A DNA stretch of 41,402 nt from Pelargonium nanum (taxonomy: Eukaryota > Streptophyta > Magnoliopsida > Geraniales > Geraniaceae): the NCBI GenBank assembly GCA_036897485.1, contig JAYMTF010000278.1, positions 1 to 41,402 on the forward strand, read 5' to 3'. Below are positions 23,101-33,661 of this stretch, one piece after another (positions within the stretch are counted from its first letter, which is position 1; each line of letters starts with the position of its first letter). The translations under genes and the position numbers were made by a program. The notes under the pieces were generated by a model that searched no databases, was not told the DNA's origin, and worked only from the letters and a program-made list of their open reading frames with translations.

Positions 23101-26100
23101 ATATTATACACAGGAAACTAAACACAACAAGATAAAACGAAGATAACGGAGATCTTGTCTTACAAGGATATCTTGACCGATCCAAGCGAAGGAGATGCGT
23201 CGAAAAACTGCCCAAACAACAGAAAATGCAATGCAGAAAGGACATACGGCCAATGTCAGATACGAGACAGCTCCAAAAAAGGGTACTTTTACAAATGATT
23301 CTCCGGCATGTTCAAACCATCTGAAACTATATTTGTTTAGTTGTCAGTCTCATGCTCTTAAAAACATATTCTCAAAGAGAACACATAATAGAATATACAC
23401 TAACAAACTTCTGCATCAAGTAAAGCTAATGAATCTCATAGATATCACACACGACAATTTAGTATTTTTAAAAGAGAAAAACTCAAGTCAGGTGACGCAA
23501 GTAAATCCTCTACATGTATAAACAACTAAAAAATCACATTAACTTCTCCTTTTCCTCGCTAAAGAAGTACTGACTACTGAGCATTCACAATTTAGAAGTC
23601 CAAAGTGAGAGAAAATGAAGAATTTGATACTTTTCAAAAGACCAAATTGGTATATAGATTATGTCAGAGTAGTTTAATTTGTCTACCATATTTAGTGGAC
23701 CAATTTAGTACATGGAATTAACCTGTTGGGGTTAAGTCCATTTACTAAATTGGTTCAAAAAATTGAGTTGACCAAATTAGTCCCAAAAATTGGGATGAAA
23801 TACTAAAAACTTCAGTTTATTTAACAATTTTATACATAAATATTAAAGGAAGAAATATATGTACCATGATAACAAAGCCACCAAGCAAGTTTGCAGGCCC
23901 TGTACGCGCATAAAGATTACAAGTTTTAGGATTCATTATAGAAATCATTCATAATAATATCCAAAAAGAACTCAACAAATTAATGCCCTATTGTGCTGCT
24001 TGTAGTTGAAATACCTTTTATATTTGTCTGACATTAATAGCTTGTTACAAAGATTGAGGTGAAAAACTACAGCTAGATGCTTAAATGATACTTGGAATAT
24101 TCATGCAGTGCAGAAAATGGAATTCAGTTGCCACCAATAAATTGGAAATTTAGCAATCTTATTATAGAAATTAATATATGTAGGTCTGCTGGCACAAAAT
24201 GCTGACTAATGTTAGGGGAGAAAGTTCAGGGTTGGGGGAGAAAGTTTAGGTTATTGATTCTCATGGGTGAAAAGTTTCAAGTTGGTGATTGACATGGAAA
24301 ATTAAAGAGGGCACGTATATGTTTGTATACAATACCACGAGGTGGTTTTACGTAATTACCCCTTGAAATTATTCACTAAGAAATCAAGTAAAATGATCTC
24401 ACTAACCTTATTTAGTTATTCACTTTTGTTGTTGGAAAAATAATTGTAAGCGTACATTAATAACCTTTTGAAATATTGAAAGGGGTATAATGAGAAAGTA
24501 GTGTGCACTTTTACATTGAAATTGTAAAATGACACTTATTTTAAGACAATTTTTTTTCTTCTAATCAAGAAAAACAAATACCCAACATAGAATTTGCAGA
24601 TTTGCAGGTCCCAAAACCTTGTAAGAAACCAATGTGTGAGAGAACAGCTATTTTGTGCAACACATTTTGTCCATCTATGCAGCAAGAAAACAACACAGTG
24701 ATGCATGACATGGAGTACAAACATTGCATCTACAGCTGAAAGATCCCTAATTTAGTATGTAAAACATGATGAAGTGTCAAAAATACACCAAACTAGTGGA
24801 CAATGCTATATAGTTTAGATTTGGAACCAGCCAAAAATGCCTGTTAGCAAAACTGAGCAAGCCAAATAGAAAAACAAGAGTCAAATGTAACTTTGTGGGA
24901 GTTCAGTTGAGAGCAAGGATGCAAATTGACAACAGAAAAAGGAAATCGTATTATGAGTAAATTCTATATTATTTTATTTGCCCGTGATTAGGAATGAACA
25001 TAATAATATCAAGTAACCTATGCATAATTACACATGTACTAATAATTTGGCTATTTTTATTTTAATTTGAATAGAAGATACTAAAAAAACTAGTCATATT
25101 AAACTAATGTAAAAATCCAAGTATAATGAGTAGAATAGAACGGGACTCACCTCTACCCCACCAATGCAGAATAGAACAACCAGAACCTCAATGAACCAAA
25201 ATGACATGAGTTTGTAAAGCATAACCAAGAAACACGAAGCAACCACAACAAACAATACAGCTGACATTGTGTTAATGTCCACAACACCACTAGAACCAAC
25301 AGTTTCCATATTCAGAATTTCCTCTGAACCATCCTGTGATTACAAAAAGATTCCATATATCAGTTCGCAGAAATGATATACCATAGAAAATTGTTCCTTA
25401 AGAAAGAATATACTCAGAAGTTAGATAATTCACTTGTGAAAGGGCACAAGATGACCTTCATAAGCTTGTCCTGCTCAAGAGTTGCTTCTCTGGTACTCCA
25501 TGCAGACCAATAAGAAGAACATAAGATGGTACCAACAGCCATAAGCCATAGAAAAACTTCTGCAATGTCCACCATAGGGCGCTTAGGAGAGTATAGCTGC
25601 ACAGAAACTAAAAGAGGGGATTGTATATGTTATAGTCCAAACAATTTATTTACAGAAAATGTTAGAGCAGACATTACCAGGCAGGGAAACATAATTTGAA
25701 AATTGCACCATTCCAATCAATAGAGAGAAATAGCAAACAGATATACACAAGGAATTTATACCTGAAGATCTGTTATGTAATAACTTTTCCAAGTTTGCAC
25801 CCGCATCTTGTGGGAGCATGACAGATGGTATGCCTATAGTTATATCAGTTTCATTTGGTTCACAAACCATCTTGAAAAGCTCTGTAGAATAAAAACCAAT
25901 CTTCATTAGGTTTACATTATATTAACAACTCTTTGTTATCATTATCACCAACCATGAAGTCCAAAAAAATGGTAATTGTTTATCCACACTACTGTTTGTT
26001 TGTTGTTTTCAGAACTTAACTGAGCTTCTATGCACAAGTGACAAACAATTATAGGGTAGTGTAGCTTCTTAAATAAGTTACAAAAAGTAACACAAATGAC

Positions 26101-29100
26101 AAAGACTATAAGGAGATTAACTATTCAGTAACAATATTAAGAAAAGGGCCTTGAGATCCTTGATCTTCTAGTGATTCAGAAGAGTTTCTAGTGAAGGTTT
26201 CAACACAAAATGTAGAGTCCTGTACTCCCACCTTTTCAGCTTTCATAACCACAAAAACATGATAGGTAACCTAGAGATTTCTACCATCCTAGATCCTTTC
26301 CACAACAGATAAGTGGTTTACCGTTGAATGGTATCGCGAGTAAAGGAGGACCAATCAAGGATTAATTGAAATTTTCTACTCATGAGGAAATCAAGATACC
26401 ATATCTAAAGCACTCGATCAGGTAGCATTATGGAGAAAATGTTATTCGCAAAGTCCTTAGAGTTTTTTGTCTTTCCGGTGTGCGATTTCTCCTTCTCCTT
26501 GACACTGTTTTTTTCTGCGGGGCAAAAATATTGGCTTTGTAGAGTCACTTTGCAGCAACAAAGCTTGCAGCTACATCTCTTTTGTAATTTCTTATTTCTT
26601 CCCCATATCATACCAAAAAAACATTCTTTATGCAACTTTTATCCGTAAGTAAAATAATTTTCAAATTCTGACTGATTGGCAATTGGTTAAGTAAATATTT
26701 CCCGTGTGGAGCTATATAAACTACACTAGAACAAAGAGAGGGACCAATGGTTTTAGATATCACGTGAGAAACAAACGCAACCCATAATTACCAGTCTGGT
26801 TGTTAATGATGAGAATGGCTGAAGCACCGGCAGATTCAGCAAAATTTGCCTTAGCTGTGAAACTGCAGTTACCACGATACACCAAAATGACCTCCCCTGT
26901 AAGCTACCAGAGAGATAAATATTCCAAAATAAGAATTTATAAAACAAGTTCAGTATTATAATTTCCACGCGGAAGAGTGAAGACTATGCTTTGCATGCAA
27001 GTAAAGTTCTTTCTGCTGGAGTCAAATCAAGGAATATGAAGTGAAAATATCTGAATAAGAAAACCTTATTCTTCGGCGTGCTACAACAGTCAGGAGGGTC
27101 AGCTAGAGCAAGTTTAGTTTGATTGGCATGTTTTTCCTTTGATTCTAAAGTAGGGCCAAATCGTGCTCCCACACCAACATACTCAACCTCTTCCACGCCA
27201 TTAACCCAAGTTGGGACTTTTACCTACAAAAAAAGGACTAACTACATTATGCACGCACTGTATTCAGGATATGCTTCAGGACTGACCGGTGAAACCAAGT
27301 CAGCAAGACAAACTGATGCTATGTTTCTATGTTGCAAAACAAAAAACAGAATAAATGAAATGTAAAAAAGATACAAATCATGACCTTCATTTGCATTTAA
27401 TTTAAACTAAAACCCTTAACCCGTTGCTCATGAGTGATGACACATGACTTCGTTGGGTTGAGTTTGGGATACTCTATTAGCATTTATTTAGCAACCATAA
27501 GGGGATCTAGAGTCAAAGTAGCATATAACAAGAATTAAATTTTTAAAATATAAAAAATACTGTTACATGATGATATGCTGACAAAATTATCAAATTGAAT
27601 GTCCTCTATAATCCCAGACTCATGAAAGCAAAAGAATAAATATATATAGAAAGGGGAAAAAAGCAACCGAAGGCCAATAGCAATAGACAGATCAATATAT
27701 AGAAATAGGGGGAGGAAAAATAAGGCATGGCTTAATTTAAAAAAAAAAAAGAATTATATTTCCAATTTTCATAAGTAATGAATAGTTGATTAAAAAATAA
27801 TTACGTCACAGTACCGAATTAAATACAATATAAACAATAAAAAAACATTTAAGGGAGAAAGGAAGTTGACCTCAACGTCTGAATATGTATATAACTGAAC
27901 TTAAACAATTATTTAAACTTTCATAAATCAGAAGTAAAATAAATAATGTAAAGTCCCAAATACTTTACCAGAAACCGGAGAAAGTTAAAGGAAAGAAAAG
28001 AAGCATTGAGCAAACCCAAATAATTCAACAGCAATTATGGGCTATGGATAAGAATTAAGCATGGGCCAGCCCAAAATCTAATTTCACCCTGAAAAGAAAA
28101 TTAAATTAATAAATAGAGGACCAGTAACTTCAACTAAGGTCAGCATCCCAAATGAAATTAAATGAATTCAAAACATTTAAGTGCATTTTGAAATTCACAA
28201 CTGATACTTAAAAGATCCAGTGTAAACAGTGACCAACTCCTAGACAAAAAGTGGCACCAATTGGCTGTCAAGAAAATGTCTGATGATATACACAAAATAT
28301 CACATTGAGTTTTCAAAATTTAAGAGGATTAGAAAATGGAGCAAAAATGTACTTAATTGAACAATAATTAAAGCTCATCTTTTACCCAATAGCTTCTTTC
28401 AATCATTACAGAACAAAACAATGAACATCATCAGACACAAACTTTGATATCATATACAGTATCAGAAACTGCATTAGAATAGATGTCTGTTTGGCTAATT
28501 AGAAATGTCAATAAACATAAATGAACTCGAAAACTCTCACCATTTACCCACCCAAATTAAATAAAGCTTTTCCTGGAACCCAGTTCAATCTCATAAACAA
28601 CATTTCTATTTCCTAAACAAACTTATCGAGTATGAATTAGACTATCAAATGAAAACAAACCGGAGAAAACACTAAAATATCGCCCCCAACTGAACCTAAA
28701 TTGGCAAACACCACTATGCTAAACTCAAATCGAATTCACCTTCCTATTTCCTAAACAAAAAAAAAAAAAAAACAAAAAAACTCAAAATCCATTTCCTTTC
28801 TCTCAGCAGTCAGCACGAAACCAGAAACTAACAAAACAACAAAATCCTGAAATAAAATAAAATACAACGAAAGTTCCAATTCCTTTGATTTCTTCTACAA
28901 GTCTCCTCCGTTTCTCGCCAACCAAACAAACAGAAAATCGGAAAGAAAAAAAAGAACTAGGGAGCTTACCAGGACGAAGTTGTTGTCGCAGCCTGGTCTT
29001 TTCGGTGCGACGTCGTCCTGATGAACTATGTCTCCAGCGAGCACGGAAAGCGGTAGCAGAGCGGAGAAGATGAGTAGGAGTAGAGATGGCGATAGAGCTC

Positions 29101-29134
29101 CTCTGAGCAAATCCATGGAGGAGCAGAGCCTCAT
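20151..29134 (-). CDS. PA-domain signal peptide peptidase-like aspartic protease (SPPL2-5 group)
   Basis: Intramembrane GxGD protease that cuts type II membrane segments; plant members are endosomal. CDS exons: 28970-29134, 27065-27223, 26792-26903, 25762-25881, 25456-25607, 25151-25333, 23865-23899, 23164-23326, 22194-22247, 21296-21388, 21052-21194, 20738-20808, 20345-20428 and 20151-20260. All phases agree, giving 547 aa, close to the Arabidopsis proteins. Order: signal peptide ending near PLSVLAG; PA domain (~55-185) with [16 protein letters not shown] and several N-glycosylation sequons (NQT, NCS, NET, NRS); nine-helix protease domain with catalytic Asp in FLYDIF (D394) and GFGD (D447); PAL motif in GQPALLY (501-503). 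The tail ends QLLQHSH, not a KKXX retrieval signal. The start may be the ATG at 29134 or the second one at 29116 (MDLLRG). The paralogue (SPPL2, 3, 4 or 5) is not decided. Confidence 0.94.
21554..21911. repeat. Imperfect tandem duplication in SPPL intron 9
   Basis: Copy 1 (21554-21722) and copy 2 (21766-21911) share about 110 bp with very few differences, starting AATGGTCGMAATTTTATAG. They then rejoin at CCAGTTATTTTATGAACATA after about 25 bases that copy 2 lacks. The offset is 212 bp. The unit lies wholly within the intron between exons 9 and 10. Confidence 0.8.
23698..23756. repeat. Compact fold-back in SPPL intron 7
   Basis: GACCAATTTAGTACATGGA (23698-23716) pairs with 23737-23756, and an inner TTAACC...GGTTAA extends the stem to about 25 bp around a 6-nt loop. 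Related words (ACCAAATTGG, GACCAAATTAGTCC) flank it from 23640 to 23790. It is probably the core of a degraded MITE. Confidence 0.55.
27224..28969 (-). other. SPPL intron 1
   Basis: A 1.7-kb AT-rich intron just after the exon carrying the signal peptide. Several poly(A)/poly(T) runs (27740, 28755) are present. No gene or clear transposon was recognised. Confidence 0.6.
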
Positions 29135-29455
29135 GAGGTCAACGAGGCGTGGCTAGGGTTTTAGAGAGAGAAAATTGTTGGTGGGAAGAGAGCAGAGAGA
29201 GAGGAGATCGGAAAGAGAACATAGAGAGAGAGATGTGAATGAATGAATGAAACGAAGAGGGTGGAGGAGACTGTGTGTTACCTTTTTCCGCTACTTTCGT
29301 TTTCTTTTCTTTTTCTTTATTTCTTTTTTAGCAAAAGGACATGCAAAACTTGCTGCCTTCAAACCGTTGAACTAGATTTTTTTTTCTTTTCCCACGCGCG
29401 CTGAGGGCTCGCGTGAGCCAGCGAATGAGAAATTAACATTTGTATTATAGGAAAA

Positions 29456-29826
29456 TGTTTAAAATGGTTCATGAATTATCCGGTTCGTGTCATTTTGGTA
29501 CATGAACTATTAAACGTATCATTTCAGTCTAAAAGATAGGTGAAAGAGCCTGTTATAGTCCAAACGTTTCCAAAAATCGAGCTCCGTCAGGACATTTCGT
29601 CAAAATCACCGACGAATCCGTTAAATTTTCATTTAAAAAAATCCCACGTCATCAAGACTTAACGGATTTCGTTAGTATTTTGACGGAATATCCTGACGGA
29701 ACTCGATTTTTGGAAACATTTGGACTATAACGGCTCTTTCGCTTATCTTTTAGACTGAAATGACACGTTTGATAGTTCAAGGACCAAAATGGCACGAACT
29801 AGATAGTTCATAAACCATTTTGGACC
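29456..29826. mobile_element. Fold-back MITE, 165-bp arms
   Basis: Left arm 29460-29624 and right arm 29659-29823 are near-complete reverse complements around a 34-nt spacer. The outer ends read YAAAATGGTTYATGAAYTAT, and inner words such as TTCAGTCTAAAAGATA and CCAAAAATCGAG occur in both arms. No coding capacity. Long arms with almost no interior suggest a Mutator-like or other fold-back MITE. A clean target duplication was not found, so superfamily is open. It lies about 330 bp upstream of the SPPL start, within its upstream region. Confidence 0.85.
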
Positions 29827-30354
29827 TTTTTCTTTTATTATAAAAACAAAGTAAATAATTGTTGTATATACCTACATGCATGTAGATTGACGTGGCGCAA
29901 TCACAACCACACATGTCCCCTAATTTGAAAAGAGATGAGGTGTGATCCACACAGATTTTGGAGCGAGAAAGAATGATATTGTGGCTAAAAAATGCTACGT
30001 CAACATACATGCAACATACATAAACGTATGGTACATGTAAGGATCATTTCCCTGAAACAAAACAATCTTTTAGAGCGAAAAATATGTGTTACTTTTAGAA
30101 TTTGAAAAATATATAATTTTCACATGGGTGGTATTTTATATTTAGACAAAAAGGCAAAAAGGTTAGAGCAATTAATAATAATAATGTTGATAAATATGTA
30201 GAACAAAGGATGGTGGATGTGGATTCCTGTTCGGGAGATGTCATTATTGTTTGGTCTCAATTAGGAAAGCAATAATTATTTTGCTTTTCAATATGTAAAA
30301 GATGGCTTGCTTGTCATAAATTAGTAGCACTAGTTATATCTTGCATTGACCCAT

Positions 30355-31175
30355 GACCGGGCACAAAATGGTAATGGGCAGGAATGGTAGCGGGGTGGGT
30401 ATGAAGCGGGGCCGAAGAGTATAAATATCATTTTTATTCCCGCATAAAAAAAATTATCTTTGTCCCCGCCCCCATATTTATATGGAGAATTATATTTATT
30501 CTCGTCATTGTACTCATTTCCATCGGGTTTTTTTCCACGGGAAACTAAATCCCCACGAACAATATATAATACAAATGTAAACTTTTTAAAATGCTAAAAC
30601 TTTCATTCACAACCTAATTTTGCGTTCTTGTTAAAATTTAAGCATGCATTACTCTTGCTACATATGTAAAAAATATAAATGTACAACACAAAAGTAAAAA
30701 TTGAATCACACAAATATAGAATTGAGATATTAACTCAATAGTTGTTGGTATCACACAAACATGACATATATAGTAATAAAACATAATATGCACTACACAC
30801 AGTAAACAAATAAACCTAGCAAGTTTTACAAATGCGACACACCAATTTCAATCCAACAAAATTTATGAAATAAAATTCTAATTAAACGTCATAGATACTC
30901 CAAATAAAAAATTAAATACAATTATCTATATATTGATGATGTAAACATGTAAAAACAATTAACTTAACTACTCTATTTATAATTTAGACATACAGATGTA
31001 TAAATTATAATGTATAACCTATGCGGGTTTCAGGTATTCCCCGTGGGGATTCATTCATACATGTCCATCATCCCCGTTCCCTGCATGGGGACTATTTTAT
31101 TCCTCATCTCCATTACCCGTCCCGCACGGAGGGTATTTTCGGATTGCGGGTTTTTCCCACATCACGACTATCCCT
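30355..31175. mobile_element. Probable non-autonomous hAT-like element
   Basis: Two GC-rich flanks bracket ~450 bp of very AT-rich DNA. The left flank has GCGGGGTGGGTATGAAGCGG and CCCCGCCCCCAT; the right has CCCCGTGGGGATTC, CATGGGGACT and ACCCGTCCCGCACGG. The right flank in reverse complement repeats the GGGACGGGTAATGG theme of the left. This layout is typical of abundant plant hAT-type non-autonomous repeats. Exact ends and target duplication could not be set. Confidence 0.45.
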
Positions 31176-31179
31176 ACTA

Positions 31180-32430
31180 ATGTGGTTTGTCTTGATGATT
31201 CAACTAAAGAAAACGAAACGTGATTTTATTATGTCATTTTTCATCGATCCAATTTTTAGAATTTCTAAAAATCTATTTTAAAAAATAATACTTTTAAATG
31301 TAGTACAAATTAATTACAAAATATTGAGAACATTTTTTAAAAAAAAAACCTTAAAATAACATTGTTAGTATTGAAGCAAGTGATGATCAGGGTTGCAAAT
31401 TAGGGAGATGAATGGTGTTTTGGGATTTTATTAATAGTCATGTTTATTAGACATGCCCTAATAATGTGGTGTTTAAAGCTAACTGGGTAAAGTGACGTGA
31501 CATCTCATGTGAAAGTTATGAAGTAGGTCATATAGATGAAATTTTTTAAAAAATTGTCTTCCTCGGTTAAAGAAAAATTTGTCAATTTAAGATTTAAAAC
31601 AAACAAAAACACTATGCTAGGGTTAACTCTGACATCGAAACATGTTCAAGAGATCTAAAACTATTTAACCCAATAAATATATTAAAAACAATAAGTAAGA
31701 GATAGTTTTTAAATATAATTTTAAAATCAATGTACCGACAATTATGAGTTTTATATCTTTATGTAACGGTAAAAGTGTTATTTAACATCTTTTCTTTTTT
31801 GAAGTAGTATTTGTGAAAAACTCGAATTATTATTCATTTTATTCCTATCTTGAAATAAAACCATCGCAAAATAGGCGCGTGGAAATGAAAGAATCCGTAC
31901 TTGAAAGGTTACCGGCAACTGATTGGAGAGGTTGAACGTTCCGTATCGGCCGTACAGATAAGGCGGCGTATTAAAAATATACGTGAGAAATAAATCACAT
32001 GCACTCGTATTCACCTAAGCGCGCCATCATCTGCAAGTCAACTACCAAATCAACGGTCCGTTGTTCATGTCGCCATAGCTTGCGTAGCTGTAGGCAATCA
32101 GTGCATGACACGCGTTAGAGGTGACGTGGAGGTTGAAACAGAGGATTAGGCAGGTATCGTTAAGCACACGGCATTAAAATCCAAGAGGGACCCCACATGG
32201 GCCGGTAGTGGTGTCACACATGATGAGGAAGCACAAAACTAAACAATACTGAATTGTGGGATCACACGTGGGGAATTCACATGTGTGGGCCCCACTCAGT
32301 GCTGCGTGGGTGGTGGTTGTCTGTGTTGTACTCCCACCGAGCTTATTTTAGTCAGTACCATTATCTCTCTCTCTCCATTTCCAATTGCCAAGCCAATTTG
32401 TGTTAGGGTCAACTAAATTGCCCAAGGGAT
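31180..32430. other. Intergenic DNA between the SPPL and PRD3 genes
   Basis: AT-rich to 32000, then mixed composition. The palindrome GTGGGCCCCAC at about 32286 matches TCP-type binding words and CACGTGGGG occurs at about 32265. Neither is near an identified promoter, so no regulatory claim is made. Confidence 0.4.
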
Positions 32431-32437
32431 GTTTATT

Positions 32438-32870
32438 TGGACCGACCGGGTCTAGTATGGTGTCTCGGATCTCAGGCCGGACCGAAAAGTCGTGGTATCG
32501 TTCGGATCGGATCATCGGATAATCTGAAGTTAATTTTTAAAAAGTTAAAATAAATATTATTTAGGAAAATGATATATGGAGGGAGAAAATAATAATAATA
32601 ATAATTTAAGAATGATATGAAATACGAAGAATTGTGCGAGTAATTATAAAATACTTATACCTAAAATACTAAAAAAACTAAAAATAATATATTTCAGAGG
32701 TAAAAAAAAATATATTTCAAATGTAACAAATTAAAATAAAATTAAAATTTACAAATCTAAATACGGTTTAGACTCGGACCGAATTGCAATAAAGAGGACT
32801 GGATTGATCGGTTTGATCCGGTTCAAATATGTGTGGGATCCGATTCAACTATGACGACTCCGAGATAAAG
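32438..32870. repeat. Possible hAT-like repeat with GC-rich ends
   Basis: Degenerate words GGACCGACCGGGTCTAG, CGGATCGGATCATCGGAT (left) and CTCGGACCGAATT, GATCCGGTTCAA, GGATCCGATTCAA (right) flank an AT-rich middle. The words recur in inverted orientation, suggesting a non-autonomous transposon. Ends are not defined. Confidence 0.35.
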
Positions 32871-33418
32871 ATGAAAGAGGTAGAAATTAGTTAACATAAA
32901 CGTAAGATGACGATTTTGTGCTAAAGTGGAGGTAAGCAATCTGCTGCAATAAGTAACTTTGACCAATATTTTTTTTGGAAAATTCAAAGATTAGAACAAG
33001 TGAAATCTCTAAGTAATGACCAACTCAAAAATTAAAAAAAGTGCAACGGGTCAGGAATCATTCAACCCTTATTATATTTAAACTTAAAGATTCACAATTT
33101 CCAACAATTTGATGACTAAAATATTCACAATTTCCCAAATTGGGGTTTCACTTAGTAGTTACTTCATGTTCAAATCAAGTCAGATTTTCATGTTTAGGCG
33201 TAAGATGCGCTAAACCGTGTGAATTTACCATTCCAATTAATTTTAAGTCGAATCAAATTATAGTCAAATGTAATTTTAGGTGCATGCCGGTTAGGGTCAA
33301 AATTGCCATCTAATCAGTACTTGGGAAGTTGAAACATAAAGTAGTATGGTGCTATAAAATTCTGAATTAAGGATTACTTGTCAGGTTGTGAAAACATGAA
33401 ACTATGTTAATTTCGATT

Positions 33419-33491
33419 GGGGATGTAGCTCAAATGGTAGAGCGCTCGCTTTGCATGCGAGAGGTACAGGGTTCGATCCCCTGCATCTCCA
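33419..33491 (+). tRNA. tRNA-Ala (anticodon TGC)
   Basis: A 73-nt cloverleaf. The acceptor stem GGGGATG/CATCTCC has the G3:U70 wobble that marks alanine tRNAs. The D-arm has TAGCTCAAATGGTAGAGC (box A). The anticodon stem CTCGC/GCGAG encloses TTTGCAT, giving TGC. The T-arm has GGTTCGATCCC (box B). Discriminator A73; no intron and no encoded CCA. T runs at 33497-33500 and 33504-33514 provide Pol III termination. Confidence 0.97.
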
Positions 33492-33496
33492 ATTGC

Positions 33497-33514
33497 TTTT
33501 CAACTTTTTTTTTT
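33497..33514 (+). terminator. Pol III T-tract terminator of tRNA-Ala
   Basis: TTTT six bases after the tRNA, then a longer run of about eleven T a few bases later as a backup. Confidence 0.8.
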
Positions 33515-33598
33515 GTCGTTTTAACTTCACATACGTCGTTTTACAGATCTTTCCTTTTTTCCCGCTCTGGCGCTCCCATTTCTGTATCCGTACTGTAC

Positions 33599-33605
33599 TA
33601 TATAA
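33599..33605 (+). promoter_or_regulatory. TATA box of the PRD3/PAIR1-like gene
   Basis: TATATAA lies 57 bp before the inferred ATG at 33662. It places transcription start near 33630 and leaves a leader of only about 30 nt. It is 108 bp downstream of the tRNA-Ala 3' end. Confidence 0.6.
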
Positions 33606-33661
33606 ACCCCCAACGGCCTCTATTTTGCTCATTCGGTGTGTCCTCTTCGTCTCTCTCTGAA

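Noticed and set aside
26430-26648. Plus-strand 72-codon hydrophobic frame, with a minus-strand frame opposite
   Set aside because: Both lie in SPPL intron 3 and have no similarity I recognise.
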